From Deltaproteobacteria bacterium UBA5756 (GTDB lineage: Bacteria; Desulfobacterota; Syntrophorhabdia; Syntrophorhabdales; Syntrophorhabdaceae): DNA of 14,459 nucleotides. Where the stretch lies: contig DIFE01000042.1 in NCBI GenBank assembly GCA_002418985.1, positions 1-14,459 on the forward strand. The letters are read 5' to 3'. A program made the position numbers and the translations under genes. Shown here piece by piece: positions 6,731-14,411 of this stretch; position 1 is the first letter of the stretch, and each line of letters opens with the position of its first letter. The notes under the pieces are model-generated. The model saw only the letters and a program-made list of their open reading frames with translations, had not been told where the DNA came from and did no database searches.

Positions 6731-7012
6731 TTAATGGTAATCCGTTATTTCGACTTCATGGGCATCTGAGTTTTGCCATTTGAAACAAATCCGCCACTGG
6801 TCATTAATTCTTATACTCAACTGTCCTTCCCGATCGCCTTTTAGCTTTTCCAGCCTGTTGGCCGGCGGGACTTTCAAATCGTTAATTGTTTTTGAATTAT
6901 TGATCATTCTTAGTTTTCTCAATGCTGTCTGCTGGATATCCCGTGGCAGTTTGTTTGACCCCACTCGACTATATATCTTTTCGGTGTCTTTGTCTTTAAA
7001 CGATTTTATCAC
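6731..7012 (-). CDS. higB: HigB-family toxin (RelE-like mRNA interferase)
   Basis: A 93-residue protein of the RelE/ParE superfamily, HigB branch. It begins MIKSFKDKDTEKIY and has the family core LEKLKGDREGQLSIRINDQW (about 54-73), followed by RICFKW and the C-terminal HEVEITDYH with the catalytic-type histidine region. HigB toxins cleave mRNA on the ribosome. The start is GTG at 7012, preceded by GGATAGG at very short spacing; no other start fits before the conserved N-terminus. Its length is normal for the family and all core residues are present, so it looks functional. Confidence 0.87.
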   Translation of the reverse strand: MIKSFKDKDTEKIYSRVGSNKLPRDIQQTALRKLRMINNSKTINDLKVPPANRLEKLKGDREGQLSIRINDQWRICFKWQNSDAHEVEITDYH

Positions 7013-7027
7013 CTATCCGCCCGTGAA

Positions 7028-7062
7028 ATATTATACCGGTCTGCGTTTAACGTCAAGCGTTA
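7028..7062 (-). promoter_or_regulatory. higBA promoter and operator
   Basis: On the minus strand TTGACG (7056-7051) is followed by TAATAT after 17 bases (7033-7028), or by TATAAT after 15 bases (7035-7030). Over the -35 box lies the palindrome TAACG-TCAAG-CGTTA (7048-7062), a likely HigA binding site. The boxes and palindrome are seen; autorepression by HigA is family knowledge. Confidence 0.55.
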
Positions 7063-7089
7063 TATTGTTCAATTCATTATTGATTGCCA

Positions 7090-7197
7090 GCCTTCAGTCT
7101 GTGGGCCGACAAGCTGTTAAAAGAGGCGATCCCGGAAGTACACGAGGTGAACACCATCGACTACGCCGAGGAGACCAGTCCGAAGTCGAAGGTTTAG
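7090..7197 (+). pseudogene. 3' remnant of a second NFU-domain gene
   Basis: This encodes only the C-terminal part of the NFU protein, AFSLWADKLLKEAIPEV then HEVNTIDYAEETSP, ending at TAG (7195-7197). It has no start, and the homology to the gene at 5478 begins abruptly at 7090, inside the SECIS-like hairpin. Over the last 33 codons I count nine synonymous and four amino-acid changes, the latter mostly conservative. The parent of this copy was therefore under protein-level selection in the frame that follows the UGA in the intact gene. Confidence 0.75.
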
Positions 7198-7770
7198 GTG
7201 CATTTCCGGCGGCATCCGTTACCCGTTCTTGATAAGAATCATGAAATAGTTGCAAGCTGACATTTGCCCTTCAGGTGGGTCGTTTTTCGGTTATCATAAC
7301 CAGATGATAAAGCAGGAAAGATAAAAGACTGCCTCGCGTGTATTTTTCTATCGTGTTCTCGTTACGTGAGGTCCGCGGGGGGCCTTGTTCCCCGGTCAGC
7401 CACGCTACGGATCACACCCGTTAACCGCTTTCGGGTCGCTCGATGCTTATTGCGGACAGAGGTGGTTCCGTAGAGTCGGCTGGAAGTCCGCAGACGTGAC
7501 TTATCAGCCTATTGCCAACCCGGTGCAGTCAGGCGCATCGGTCTCCCGTGATCCTCCGCTACCGGCTGCCCGGGGAATAAGACCCCCCGCTCGATGGATT
7601 AGTAAAAGTTTTAACGGAGAAATACAAAAGGACACCACCCCAAAGCTCTGTAGTTTGGACGGGAGAAAAGAACCTCACTAGATCTTTGTACGCCGGTCTC
7701 GAGTTCAGGTGGGTGGGCTAGGGGACTCAATCCTGATCAAGTTATCTTAATTCATCTGAAGGTGGCGGTA
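7198..7770 (+). repeat. ~400-bp interspersed repeat, copy B, with its left flank
   Basis: A direct repeat of 5784-6310, highly similar. The repeat proper spans about 7340-7770, with the same inverted arms (GCGGGGGGCCTTGTTCCCCG against CGGGGAATAAGACCCCCCGC) and the same end, ATCTTAATTCATCTGAAGGTGGCGGT. The left flank carries about 50 bases absent from copy A (around 7265-7310). No gene is seen. The remaining bases 7771-7869 hold nothing I can identify. Confidence 0.8.
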
Positions 7771-7869
7771 TGAAGGGGGGCGACTAGAATTGCCGATTGT
7801 GAGCTTGCAAGCGGCAGCGATTCTTATGCGATTAATGTCTAATTGCAGCGCGTTATTCAACTCTCAGTG

Positions 7870-8814
7870 CTATCTTTCTGCTATATCTTGGGTAAAACAA
7901 AGAAGAGTTCCACCGTGATGAGGAATTCTCTCTGTTTTTGGTTCAATCCAATATTTTGCGTTTTTTCTTACAAATTTGGTAACCCACTCGTGATTATCAC
8001 GAAAAAACACCAAGTCTTCAGCACACCGGACGATCAACCTGTTAATGTACACAACCTCTTTCCACTTCAGTTTATAAATCGAGGGCTTGAATTCTGAAAA
8101 GGAATAGTCAGCCCGTTTTCGGTCAAGCGGTACATCTGTGCGAATTCTAATCGCAAGATTTGGGGATAACGGCACAATTCTATTGAGAGTTCGATTATTC
8201 TGCACTTTTTCTACTGCCACCGGGAAATCACTGGTGAAAAATGTATTACTCTCATAATCATTGAGCAGAATATCCCAAGACGAATTTCCAAAGATGTTTA
8301 TGTAGGAAAGGATTAGTGCTATACCAATTGCTTGAGGATACTTGGGGTCGATTTTCACCTGCAATGCGCCACTATTCAGAAGGTCTGTTAAAGTTGTATT
8401 TCCCAATGCGGATGGTACAGGTGGCAATGCTTTGTTAGAATCCATGACGCGTGTTGTTTCTTCGACAGGTCCTTTTAACAAATGCGAGCCAATACGCATA
8501 CCAGCAGGCGAACAAGCAATAATATATGCAACGAACCCTGCAATTGCGAATATACAACCCGAGTCGATATCATTGGTTTTTAATCTGTGGACGGAGTCGT
8601 TATATTTTGGCTCAATCATTTTTAGGAATTCTTCAACGATTCGGTTTTCTCGCAAATATGAGTTGGTGCTTCCATCCTCGATTCTACACACAGATTCAGA
8701 ATTGGGCGTGAAAGCATTTAAGTCACTCTTGCGTATGGCATACATAAGTTTGCCCAGCTTAGGTGAGTAAAAGTTCTTAAGATGTACCTGCGATACGTAA
8801 TGATCTAAAGGCAT
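7870..8814 (-). CDS. DUF4238 family protein
   Basis: A 314-residue soluble protein. It starts with the DUF4238 hallmark HYVSQVHLKNF (residues 5-15) and has the central FFTSDFPVAV motif that the family shows as TSDxPV. It lacks a signal peptide and membrane segments. The function of DUF4238 is not established; members are often found in variable islands and near defence or mobile genes, which fits this place. The start ATG at 8814 has only a weak ribosome binding site, but it lies just before the conserved HYVSQ segment. It follows the membrane-protein gene on the same strand by 32 bases and may share its transcript. Confidence 0.78.
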   Translation of the reverse strand: MPLDHYVSQVHLKNFYSPKLGKLMYAIRKSDLNAFTPNSESVCRIEDGSTNSYLRENRIVEEFLKMIEPKYNDSVHRLKTNDIDSGCIFAIAGFVAYIIACSPAGMRIGSHLLKGPVEETTRVMDSNKALPPVPSALGNTTLTDLLNSGALQVKIDPKYPQAIGIALILSYINIFGNSSWDILLNDYESNTFFTSDFPVAVEKVQNNRTLNRIVPLSPNLAIRIRTDVPLDRKRADYSFSEFKPSIYKLKWKEVVYINRLIVRCAEDLVFFRDNHEWVTKFVRKNAKYWIEPKTERIPHHGGTLLCFTQDIAER

Positions 8815-8846
8815 AGAAATCAGTCTACCATGTCACATTCTTCGAT

Positions 8847-9323
8847 TTATGGACCTCCCCGAAGGATCTCTCTAAGCCTTAGGTAACCGAGAAAGAGGGT
8901 TATTGTTGATATCAACGCAATCATTATAGCCGCAACAAAACCAGTACCCAGTAAACCGGGAGGAATATGTGTTTTGAAGACCCATAGTATAACGCCAGTA
9001 ATTGCTGCCCCAAGGCAAAAAAACAGGGCCGCCAACGCCCGAACTTTCAACCGCCAATAGTTGGGCCATTCATACAACACTCTATTCTTTTCGCCCTCAA
9101 GGGGCCCAAGTATGTCCTTCGAGAGTCTGTAGGACGTAATTAAAAGTCCAATAGGGAGCAAAGCTATATACTGCAGCACTGAGCCTTGTCGGATAATCTC
9201 AGAGCCGAAGAAAGTCACGGGCTTGGGGTAAAATACGAGAACAGCGCACGAAAGGACTAACACAGCAAACTCCGGCGAAACAAGGTACACCCGAGCAATA
9301 TCCAATAGTCGATGACACACCAT
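8847..9323 (-). CDS. small membrane protein with four predicted transmembrane helices
   Basis: A 158-residue protein with four hydrophobic segments at about residues 16-36, 49-64, 92-115 and 122-145, joined by short charged loops such as RLSKDILGPLEGEKNR. I recognise no named family. Its ATG (9323-9321) overlaps the stop codon of the upstream gene by one base (TAATG), so the two are probably translated together. Size, topology and pairing with a ~300-residue soluble partner recall RexB, the membrane effector of the lambda RexAB phage-exclusion system, and also KwaA of Kiwa. This is an analogy from layout, not a demonstrated homology. Confidence 0.75.
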   Translation of the reverse strand: MVCHRLLDIARVYLVSPEFAVLVLSCAVLVFYPKPVTFFGSEIIRQGSVLQYIALLPIGLLITSYRLSKDILGPLEGEKNRVLYEWPNYWRLKVRALAALFFCLGAAITGVILWVFKTHIPPGLLGTGFVAAIMIALISTITLFLGYLRLREILRGGP

Positions 9324-10216
9324 TAAGTCTCGTGCTCCATATGACGTTCCTTCTTGATGCGTTCAAAGACCCTGAGCGCTGTCTCATACAATTCTTCGGG
9401 AATGGGATTCTTATCGAAGGAAAAGTTTCTGATCGTCTCTGAAGTTCGAATTGTAATGAACTCTGAACCAACCCGCCCCCTAACGAAACCGGCGCCATAT
9501 CCGTCTGCAGCCATAAGGATTGCCGCGTCTGTAATAGAAAGTGGTTCGGTTGTATCCGTTGCACCGGCCTGGCCCTCTGCTACGGACCCCACGCGTTCAG
9601 GCAGTTTTGTTTTTAATGGTTCACTAAGTCCACTGTCCTCATGTAACTTGAGTGTTTCGGCCTGCCGTTCCGCCAAGTAGTCCTTAAGATGACGCCATAA
9701 CGGCCCAAAAAGAGGGTTGGGCGGATGAACCGTTGCTGAGATGCGGTATATTCCATCGAGCTTTGCAAGTTTGATCGCAAAATTCCGGATGTCAGCAATG
9801 AAGTCTATCTGACAGTCAACAAAAAACTTCTGGTAAGTACTGGTGATTATAGAACAAAACCTGTCCCTAAAAGTACTAGGTTCTATGTGATTCCAGACTT
9901 TAAGGAACGCTATGCCTGAGTGTTCAGGGATATAGACAAAAGGGCTAGAGGCCAGTATGAGATTTTGCTCGGGCTGCAGAACTTCCTCCTTTTTCGCCAG
10001 ATCAACGACAGGAACTCGCGTTTCCGGGATGAACTTGCAGAGTCGGCCGAACCCGAACCGAAACCCGTCCCCTTCGTGAACAGCGGTGTTTATGATGCTC
10101 CAAGCATTTCCCCGCGTTTGAATTGTTGTCGGGTTGAGGAGAGCACTAAATATTTTGTTATCGTCCAGTAATCCAAGCTTGATTACCCTGCCCAGATAAT
10201 ATGTACCCTTTGCCAT
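9323..10216 (-). CDS. soluble protein of unknown function, possible RexA-like sensor
   Basis: A 297-residue protein without signal peptide or membrane segment. The start is ATG at 10216, with TAGGAG eight bases upstream; a TTG two codons earlier is possible but poorly spaced. Visible features are an N-terminal strand-rich region, SPFVYIPEHSGIAFLKVW, a FRDRF helix, and ISATVHPPNPLFGPLWRHLK. A Pro/Gly-rich linker, then a C-terminal helix ending in FERIKKERH, complete it. The region SPFVYIPEHSGIAF and the order of elements loosely resemble lambda RexA as I remember it, but identity is low. Its stop overlaps the start of the four-helix membrane protein, so the two likely act together. Function is unproven; an anti-phage sensor is a guess from context. 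Confidence 0.72.
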   Translation of the reverse strand: MAKGTYYLGRVIKLGLLDDNKIFSALLNPTTIQTRGNAWSIINTAVHEGDGFRFGFGRLCKFIPETRVPVVDLAKKEEVLQPEQNLILASSPFVYIPEHSGIAFLKVWNHIEPSTFRDRFCSIITSTYQKFFVDCQIDFIADIRNFAIKLAKLDGIYRISATVHPPNPLFGPLWRHLKDYLAERQAETLKLHEDSGLSEPLKTKLPERVGSVAEGQAGATDTTEPLSITDAAILMAADGYGAGFVRGRVGSEFITIRTSETIRNFSFDKNPIPEELYETALRVFERIKKERHMEHET

Positions 10217-10385
10217 TTCCAACGCTCCTAATTGATTGTCTCTTCTTGCAATTCATACACAGAAATCCGTAATGTCCTACATTCTTATATTCTGAGTCGC
10301 CGAATGTCAGACCTGACGGGTCTATGACTCCTTTTAAGACTGATGTTACGAATATGTATTAACCTAATAATAACCGGACAGTAAT

Positions 10386-10605
10386 TTAGTTGGCAAGAAT
10401 AATCCTGTCACGCACAGAGCACTGGCCCATGTGTTGTCGTTTTTGATGTCCGGCCTTTAAGGACCTCAAGCTTGAGAAAATAAATCTAAATCCCTTCTTT
10501 GATGATTTGATCTCCATCGAGTCCACAAAAACAAAATTGTTATCGCCCGCAATTGTCACATGGAGGAATATAGATTTCTTGGATTGTTCCGTCTGCTGTT
10601 TTCAT
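10386..10605 (-). pseudogene. possible frameshifted small protein gene (CxxC)
   Basis: From ATG at 10605, 21 codons read MKTADGTIQEIYIPPCDNCG plus Arg, then a stop (10540-10542). If one extra base near 10545 is skipped, the frame goes on as DNNFVFVDSMEIKSSKKG for 52 codons to TAA at 10386. The joined product would be about 72 residues with one CDNCG knuckle. I do not recognise it and there is no clear ribosome binding site, so this may be chance. The rest of 10217-10385 shows nothing I can name. Confidence 0.22.
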
Positions 10606-10615
10606 TAAGCTACGG

Positions 10616-10662
10616 AGCGTGGCTGCCCGGCAGAGAGACCCCGCGCGGACCCCCGCACCGAG
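10616..10662 (-). repeat. fragment of the ~400-bp repeat
   Basis: AGCGTGGCTGCCCGG followed by AGAGACCCCGCGCGGACC and ending ACCGAG matches, with a few changes, the outer arm of the repeat as it lies inverted at 2042-2088 (AGCG.GGCTG, CGGGGATAAGACCCCCGCGGACC). About three quarters of the bases agree by eye. Only this arm is present. Confidence 0.5.
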
Positions 10663-10680
10663 TGTAAACCAAAAGGCACA

Positions 10681-10738
10681 AAACTCCCCACAAGAGCATT
10701 ACTTACACGGCATGTGCTCTTCCGCCCCAGGAGTTTTT
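10681..10738. terminator. two-level hairpin with T run
   Basis: AAACTCC (10681-10687) pairs with GGAGTTT (10730-10736), and inside it AAGAGCA (10692-10698) pairs with TGCTCTT (10715-10721). The outer stem runs into TTTTT. Both seven-base stems are perfect. It could be a plus-strand terminator or a structured end of the repeat fragment beside it; no plus-strand gene ends just upstream. Positions 10739-10880 show nothing else. Confidence 0.35.
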
Positions 10739-10896
10739 CGAGCACTAGCGGGGGCCTGTTATGAGATTGTTGCGGTGGGTTCGTCAACGCAGGTGGGTAG
10801 AAGAATTGCCATGGTTTCCAGGAATATAGTAAACTATCCGCTTCCGATGCACCAGAGAACTGCCCTTTGTGAGTCGGTCATTGATCAGGAGTTGAG

Positions 10897-12135
10897 ATGA
10901 AAAGAAACAAGAAGAATGTACCGAGTCTGTTTGTTTTGTTTTTGGTGCTGGCATCTTTACTGTCACTGCCTGCTTGTGTGACGCGGTCGGATATACAGGG
11001 CGGAAGAACACCGCAGGTTTCGGAACACTTTGATGGTGTTCGGTATTTGAATCCCGGTGTTGTTGCCCAGGGGCTGTCTTCGCTGTCGGGTCAGACGACA
11101 AAACGTGGTTCTACGTGGTGGGTTTGGAAGTGGATCTTCCGTGCGGGTTGGCCTGAGTGGCCTGAGGAAACCGGGGTTCTGCCTGGACCGCGGCCCGTTG
11201 CTCGCGCCCCGGAAGGGTCGATCTATGTGACACCTATCGGTCACGCCACTTTCCTTATACAAATGGACGGGGTCAATATTCTCACTGACCCCATATGGTC
11301 AGAACGCTGCAGCCCGGTATCATGGGTGGGTCCCGAACGGTACAGCAGGCCGGGCATTCGGTTTGAAGACCTTCCCTCTATCGATGCCGTGCTGGTGTCT
11401 CACAACCATTACGATCATTTCGATATTCCTACCCTGAAGGGACTTGCAAAAAAAGGGATGCCGCGCGCCGTCGTGCCGCTCGGCAATCTCGATCTCATGC
11501 GGAGCACGGGAATCACCGGGGTGGATGAACTTGACTGGTGGCAGTCGGTCCGCTTGACTTCAGACGTGACGGTAACCCTGGTCCCGGCGCGGCACTTTTC
11601 GGGACGCACGCTCTGGGATCGGGATCAAACCCTCTGGGGAGGTTTTGTTATCTCGGGGCCATCAGGGAACGTCTATTATTCCGGAGACACGGGATACGGT
11701 CCCCACTTTCGTGAGATTGCACGCCGTTTTTCACCGATCAGGGTGGCGCTCCTACCGATAGCTCCATTTCGCCCGACCGAGCCCGGGGAAGAGGCCTCGC
11801 AACGCCCCTCCGTCGTCCACATGAATCCGGCCGAGGCAGTCAGGGCGCACAGGGACCTGGGAGAGCCGCAGAGCATAGCCGCCCATTTTCGGGTATTTCG
11901 ACTGGGAGTCGAGGGATTTGATGACGCCCCGAATGTGCTGGCGGCATCGTTAAAGGAGCATGGCCTGGCAGCCGACGCTTTCGTCGCGCCCATTTTCGGG
12001 CAAGTAATCAAGATATCTTCCACTCTGAATGCGTCGCTGCCGCCGCCGGACAGGACGTATTATCCTATCGGCCAGATACAGGGTTTCATCGGAAGCGGTC
12101 CTTCGCTTAGTCATGAGGCCTTTTTTCGGGATTAG
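10897..12135 (+). CDS. NAPE-PLD/UlaG-like metallo-beta-lactamase-fold lipoprotein
   Basis: A 412-residue metallo-beta-lactamase-fold hydrolase. Residues 9-27 are a lipoprotein signal with lipobox LPAC, so Cys27 would be lipidated. The NAPE-phospholipase D-like pattern is clear: FDGVRYLNP (45-53), GHATFLIQMDGVNILTDPIW (115-134), the metal motif HNHYDH (169-174), ARHFSGRT with His233, SGDTGY with Asp264, and His308 and His330. All expected metal ligands are present. Bacterial relatives are outer- or inner-membrane-anchored proteins with assumed phospholipase or phosphodiesterase activity; the substrate here is unknown. The start has AGGAG six bases upstream. The DUF5329 gene follows 13 bases downstream and is probably cotranscribed. 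Confidence 0.88.
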   Translation: MKRNKKNVPSLFVLFLVLASLLSLPACVTRSDIQGGRTPQVSEHFDGVRYLNPGVVAQGLSSLSGQTTKRGSTWWVWKWIFRAGWPEWPEETGVLPGPRPVARAPEGSIYVTPIGHATFLIQMDGVNILTDPIWSERCSPVSWVGPERYSRPGIRFEDLPSIDAVLVSHNHYDHFDIPTLKGLAKKGMPRAVVPLGNLDLMRSTGITGVDELDWWQSVRLTSDVTVTLVPARHFSGRTLWDRDQTLWGGFVISGPSGNVYYSGDTGYGPHFREIARRFSPIRVALLPIAPFRPTEPGEEASQRPSVVHMNPAEAVRAHRDLGEPQSIAAHFRVFRLGVEGFDDAPNVLAASLKEHGLAADAFVAPIFGQVIKISSTLNASLPPPDRTYYPIGQIQGFIGSGPSLSHEAFFRD

Positions 12136-12148
12136 GGGTGGCTCTTAC

Positions 12149-12520
12149 ATGAAAAGCATCTTCGTCGCGCTCATGGTTCTTCTTTCCCTGGTGGGGGTGC
12201 GTGTTTGCGCCCAGGATCTTTCAGAGGCTGCCAAAATCCAGTATTTGATAGCCTCCGTCGAAGCCCTGGAAGGGGCGAAGTTTATCAGGAACGGAACTGC
12301 ACATGATGCCCGGGCGGCATCCGGTCACCTGCGCTTGAAGCTCAAGGCGGCGGGCAATAAGGTGAAGACGGCAGAGGACTTCATTAAATATTGCGCCTCC
12401 GGGTCTTCCATAACGGGCGAGCCTTATTTGATTCGGCTTGCAGATGGCACCACCGTAAGATCGGAAGTCTTCTTCAGGAACAAGCTGAAAACATTTGCCA
12501 CGGATGAACCGCGAACCTGA
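12149..12520 (+). CDS. DUF5329 family secreted protein
   Basis: A 123-residue protein with a cleavable signal peptide (residues 1-22, ending VRVCAQ). The mature part matches DUF5329: IQYLIASVEALEGAKFIRNG, then a HLRLKLKAAGNKV helix, AEDFIKYCASGSSITGEPYL and the C-terminal SEVFFRNKL. The family is periplasmic or secreted and of unknown function. The open frame extends upstream to 12029 inside the preceding gene, but the signal peptide fixes the start at 12149; GGGGTGG is a weak ribosome binding site. It lies just behind the lipoprotein hydrolase and may share its transcript. Confidence 0.82.
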   Translation: MKSIFVALMVLLSLVGVRVCAQDLSEAAKIQYLIASVEALEGAKFIRNGTAHDARAASGHLRLKLKAAGNKVKTAEDFIKYCASGSSITGEPYLIRLADGTTVRSEVFFRNKLKTFATDEPRT

Positions 12521-12601
12521 ACAGGTATGCCAGAGTTTTCCCCAGAGCGAGGGGAGGGGGTGTGATGCTGGATACGCCACAAATCGGGTAACGACAAGCC
12601 C

Positions 12602-13393
12602 CTAAGGTGTATCGTTGTTCGCCAGTACTCGTTCCAACGCCTCGACGATCTCGAGTCTGATGCGCGTGCCCGCGATGCCGTAGAGAATGGCAAGAGCGGT
12701 GTCGGGTGTTCTTTTTTCCTGGTAGGGGCGTTCCGATGTGATGGCGTCGTAGATGTCGGCAACGGAGACGATCTGGGCCCCGAGGGGGATCTGGTCGCCT
12801 TTGAGGCCCCGGGGATAGCCTCTTCCGTCGAGCCGTTCGTGATGGGCCGAGACGTAGTCGATAGCGGGCCCCAGGAAATCGAGAGGCTTGAGGATCTTCA
12901 CGCCGATAGAGGGATGGCGGTTTATCTCCTTTACAAGGTTCGACGGAAGCTTCCCCTCATGGTCGGCGAAGAGAGCGTCCGGGAAGCCGATCTTCCCGAT
13001 GTCATGAAGTGCCCCGCCCAGGCGGATATATTCCAGGTCCTCGCCTTCCAAACCGAGCTCGCGGGCGATGGCGTGGGAAAGCTCCGCGACCCGTGATGTG
13101 TGGCCCTCGGTGTAGGTGTCCCGTGCCGCCAGGGCATGTGCCATGGCGGTGACCGCAGCTATGGTGTTTTTCCTGATTTTCTCATTGAGTTCCTTGAGTT
13201 CGTCCACAAGCTGCTGAAGCTGGAACTCCCGGGCCTCGACCTTGACCATCATCAGGGCCACGGCCTCTGCTATGGTGCGGACGGTGTCCGGCACGTCATC
13301 TCTGGTCAGCTCCATAATGTCGTCCGAATACCGCCCCTCGGCAATGTCGGAGATGATGCCCAGGAGCTTTTTTTCAAGTTCAGCGGCGTTCAT
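12602..13393 (-). CDS. HD-GYP domain protein (putative cyclic-di-GMP phosphodiesterase)
   Basis: A 263-residue protein. Residues 1-55 are helical, followed by a coiled coil (about 52-77) with QQLVDELKELNEKIRKN. The HD-GYP domain follows: TEGHTSRVAELS with His98, LHDIGKIG (129-136), RHPSIG with His160, HHERLDGRGYP (184-194) and DIYDAITSERPY. All metal ligands and the GYP motif are present, so it should hydrolyse cyclic di-GMP to pGpG or GMP. The C-terminus, GTRIRLEIVEAL, differs from the common FDPxVVxAF form. No receiver, PAS or membrane segment precedes it, so how it is controlled is unclear. The frame stays open to a TTG at 13513, but that extension is Ser/Val-rich and overlaps the likely promoter region, so ATG 13393 is preferred despite a weak ribosome binding site. 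Confidence 0.85.
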   Translation of the reverse strand: MNAAELEKKLLGIISDIAEGRYSDDIMELTRDDVPDTVRTIAEAVALMMVKVEAREFQLQQLVDELKELNEKIRKNTIAAVTAMAHALAARDTYTEGHTSRVAELSHAIARELGLEGEDLEYIRLGGALHDIGKIGFPDALFADHEGKLPSNLVKEINRHPSIGVKILKPLDFLGPAIDYVSAHHERLDGRGYPRGLKGDQIPLGAQIVSVADIYDAITSERPYQEKRTPDTALAILYGIAGTRIRLEIVEALERVLANNDTP

Positions 13394-13536
13394 ATGCAAA
13401 CTCGCAGGGTATATTTCGTTCCAGGTACTTGTTCTTTGTACACTATGGACGCAGGCGGCGTCAAGGGAAACGGAGACGTCTGCAGTTACCTCCAGGTTGA
13501 AGATTTGATACAATAGAAATATTGGGAGGTGGAACC

Positions 13537-13785
13537 ATGTCTACCAGGTCATTGAGAATGTGGTTGGTGCTCGTGTCCGTAGTGCTGGTATCTGTCGCGT
13601 CGTGCGCTTCAATGGATTGCGCGTACGACGTCAAAGCCCGCCCGGATCCCATTTTTCTGGCTACCGAGGAAGGCGTTTTCTATGGGCAAAACTACGTCGC
13701 ATGTTTCGTGATAGACGGGGTTGTTCACAAAGAGTATATACCCGAATGCGCATACAGATATTACACCGATAAGCATAATCGGTAA
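13537..13785 (+). CDS. small putative lipoprotein, unknown function
   Basis: An 82-residue protein. Residues 7-23 are a hydrophobic signal ending in VASC, an acceptable lipobox, so the product is probably a small lipoprotein. The mature part carries further cysteines in MDCAYD, YVACFV and PECAYRYY and is rich in tyrosine. It belongs to no family I know. The ATG at 13537 is preceded by GGGAGGTGG; the frame also opens 15 bases earlier but without a better site. It is divergent from the HD-GYP gene and convergent with the DUF5661 gene, whose stop lies 23 bases away. Confidence 0.65.
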   Translation: MSTRSLRMWLVLVSVVLVSVASCASMDCAYDVKARPDPIFLATEEGVFYGQNYVACFVIDGVVHKEYIPECAYRYYTDKHNR

Positions 13786-13808
13786 CGGGCCTTTGTGCCC
13801 TCGCCGCC

Positions 13809-14246
13809 TTACTTAATCTGTGCCGCTTCCGTTTTTGCCAGGGCTATCTTCGCCAGCGCGAGCTTCTTGTACTCCTTCTTGATCTTCTTCGTGTCCCCGC
13901 CAACAATCGCCTTGTGCAGGTCGCCTTCCAGTTCGGCCACTTCGAGGAGTTTGTAGTAATCAAGAAATTCCTTGAGATGGGCGATCACTATCTTCCCTGT
14001 GACTAGGGGATGGTTGTTCGTCACATTGGCGTCCTTGAATATAATTCCGTGTTCCAGTTCCACCTCGAGTCCTTTGCGGAACTCTGCGGGGTCTATCTTC
14101 ATCTTTGTGTCATTGACGGCCGCGAGGATGGTCTTTGCCTCCTTGGGCGTGACCTTCGCATCATCGAGTTTGGTCCAGTCCCTGATCTTCAGCGCCTTGC
14201 AGAACTTTTGAACCTCTTCTTTGGTGATATATTCCGGAATCTTCAT
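13809..14246 (-). CDS. DUF5661 family protein
   Basis: A 145-residue soluble protein that matches DUF5661: EFRKGLEVELEHGI, then NVTNNHPLVTGKIVIAHLKE and LDYYKLLEVAELEG. The N-terminal part, PEYITKEEVQKFCKALKI, leads into it, and the C-terminus is lysine- and alanine-rich helix. Many members share the ELEHG and DYY motifs; no function is established. The ATG at 14246 has a perfect AGGAGG at good spacing, so the longer frame to 14381 is not used. Confidence 0.82.
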   Translation of the reverse strand: MKIPEYITKEEVQKFCKALKIRDWTKLDDAKVTPKEAKTILAAVNDTKMKIDPAEFRKGLEVELEHGIIFKDANVTNNHPLVTGKIVIAHLKEFLDYYKLLEVAELEGDLHKAIVGGDTKKIKKEYKKLALAKIALAKTEAAQIK

Positions 14247-14279
14247 GTTTCCTCCTTTTTTGGGATATGTCCTTTTTGG

Positions 14280-14307
14280 ATTGTAGCATATTGCCAGATT
14301 AGTACAA
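14280..14307 (-). promoter_or_regulatory. promoter of the DUF5661 gene
   Basis: On the minus strand TTGTAC (14307-14302) is followed after 16 bases by TACAAT (14285-14280), leaving a leader of about 30 bases to the ATG. The -10 box is good; the -35 box matches 3 of 6. Confidence 0.4.
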
Positions 14308-14411
14308 GCGCGCGTTGCTGTATTGGAGCAGCAAGGGGCGGGTGTTCCGGGTTTAGCAGAGGGCTGAGAAACAAAGACCAAAAGACCTTGTCTCGCGCCC
14401 GTTTGTCGCCT

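Noticed and set aside
12535..12560. TCCCC/GGGGA hairpin between the convergent DUF5329 and HD-GYP genes as a terminator
   Set aside because: The stem is only five pairs and no T run follows on either strand.
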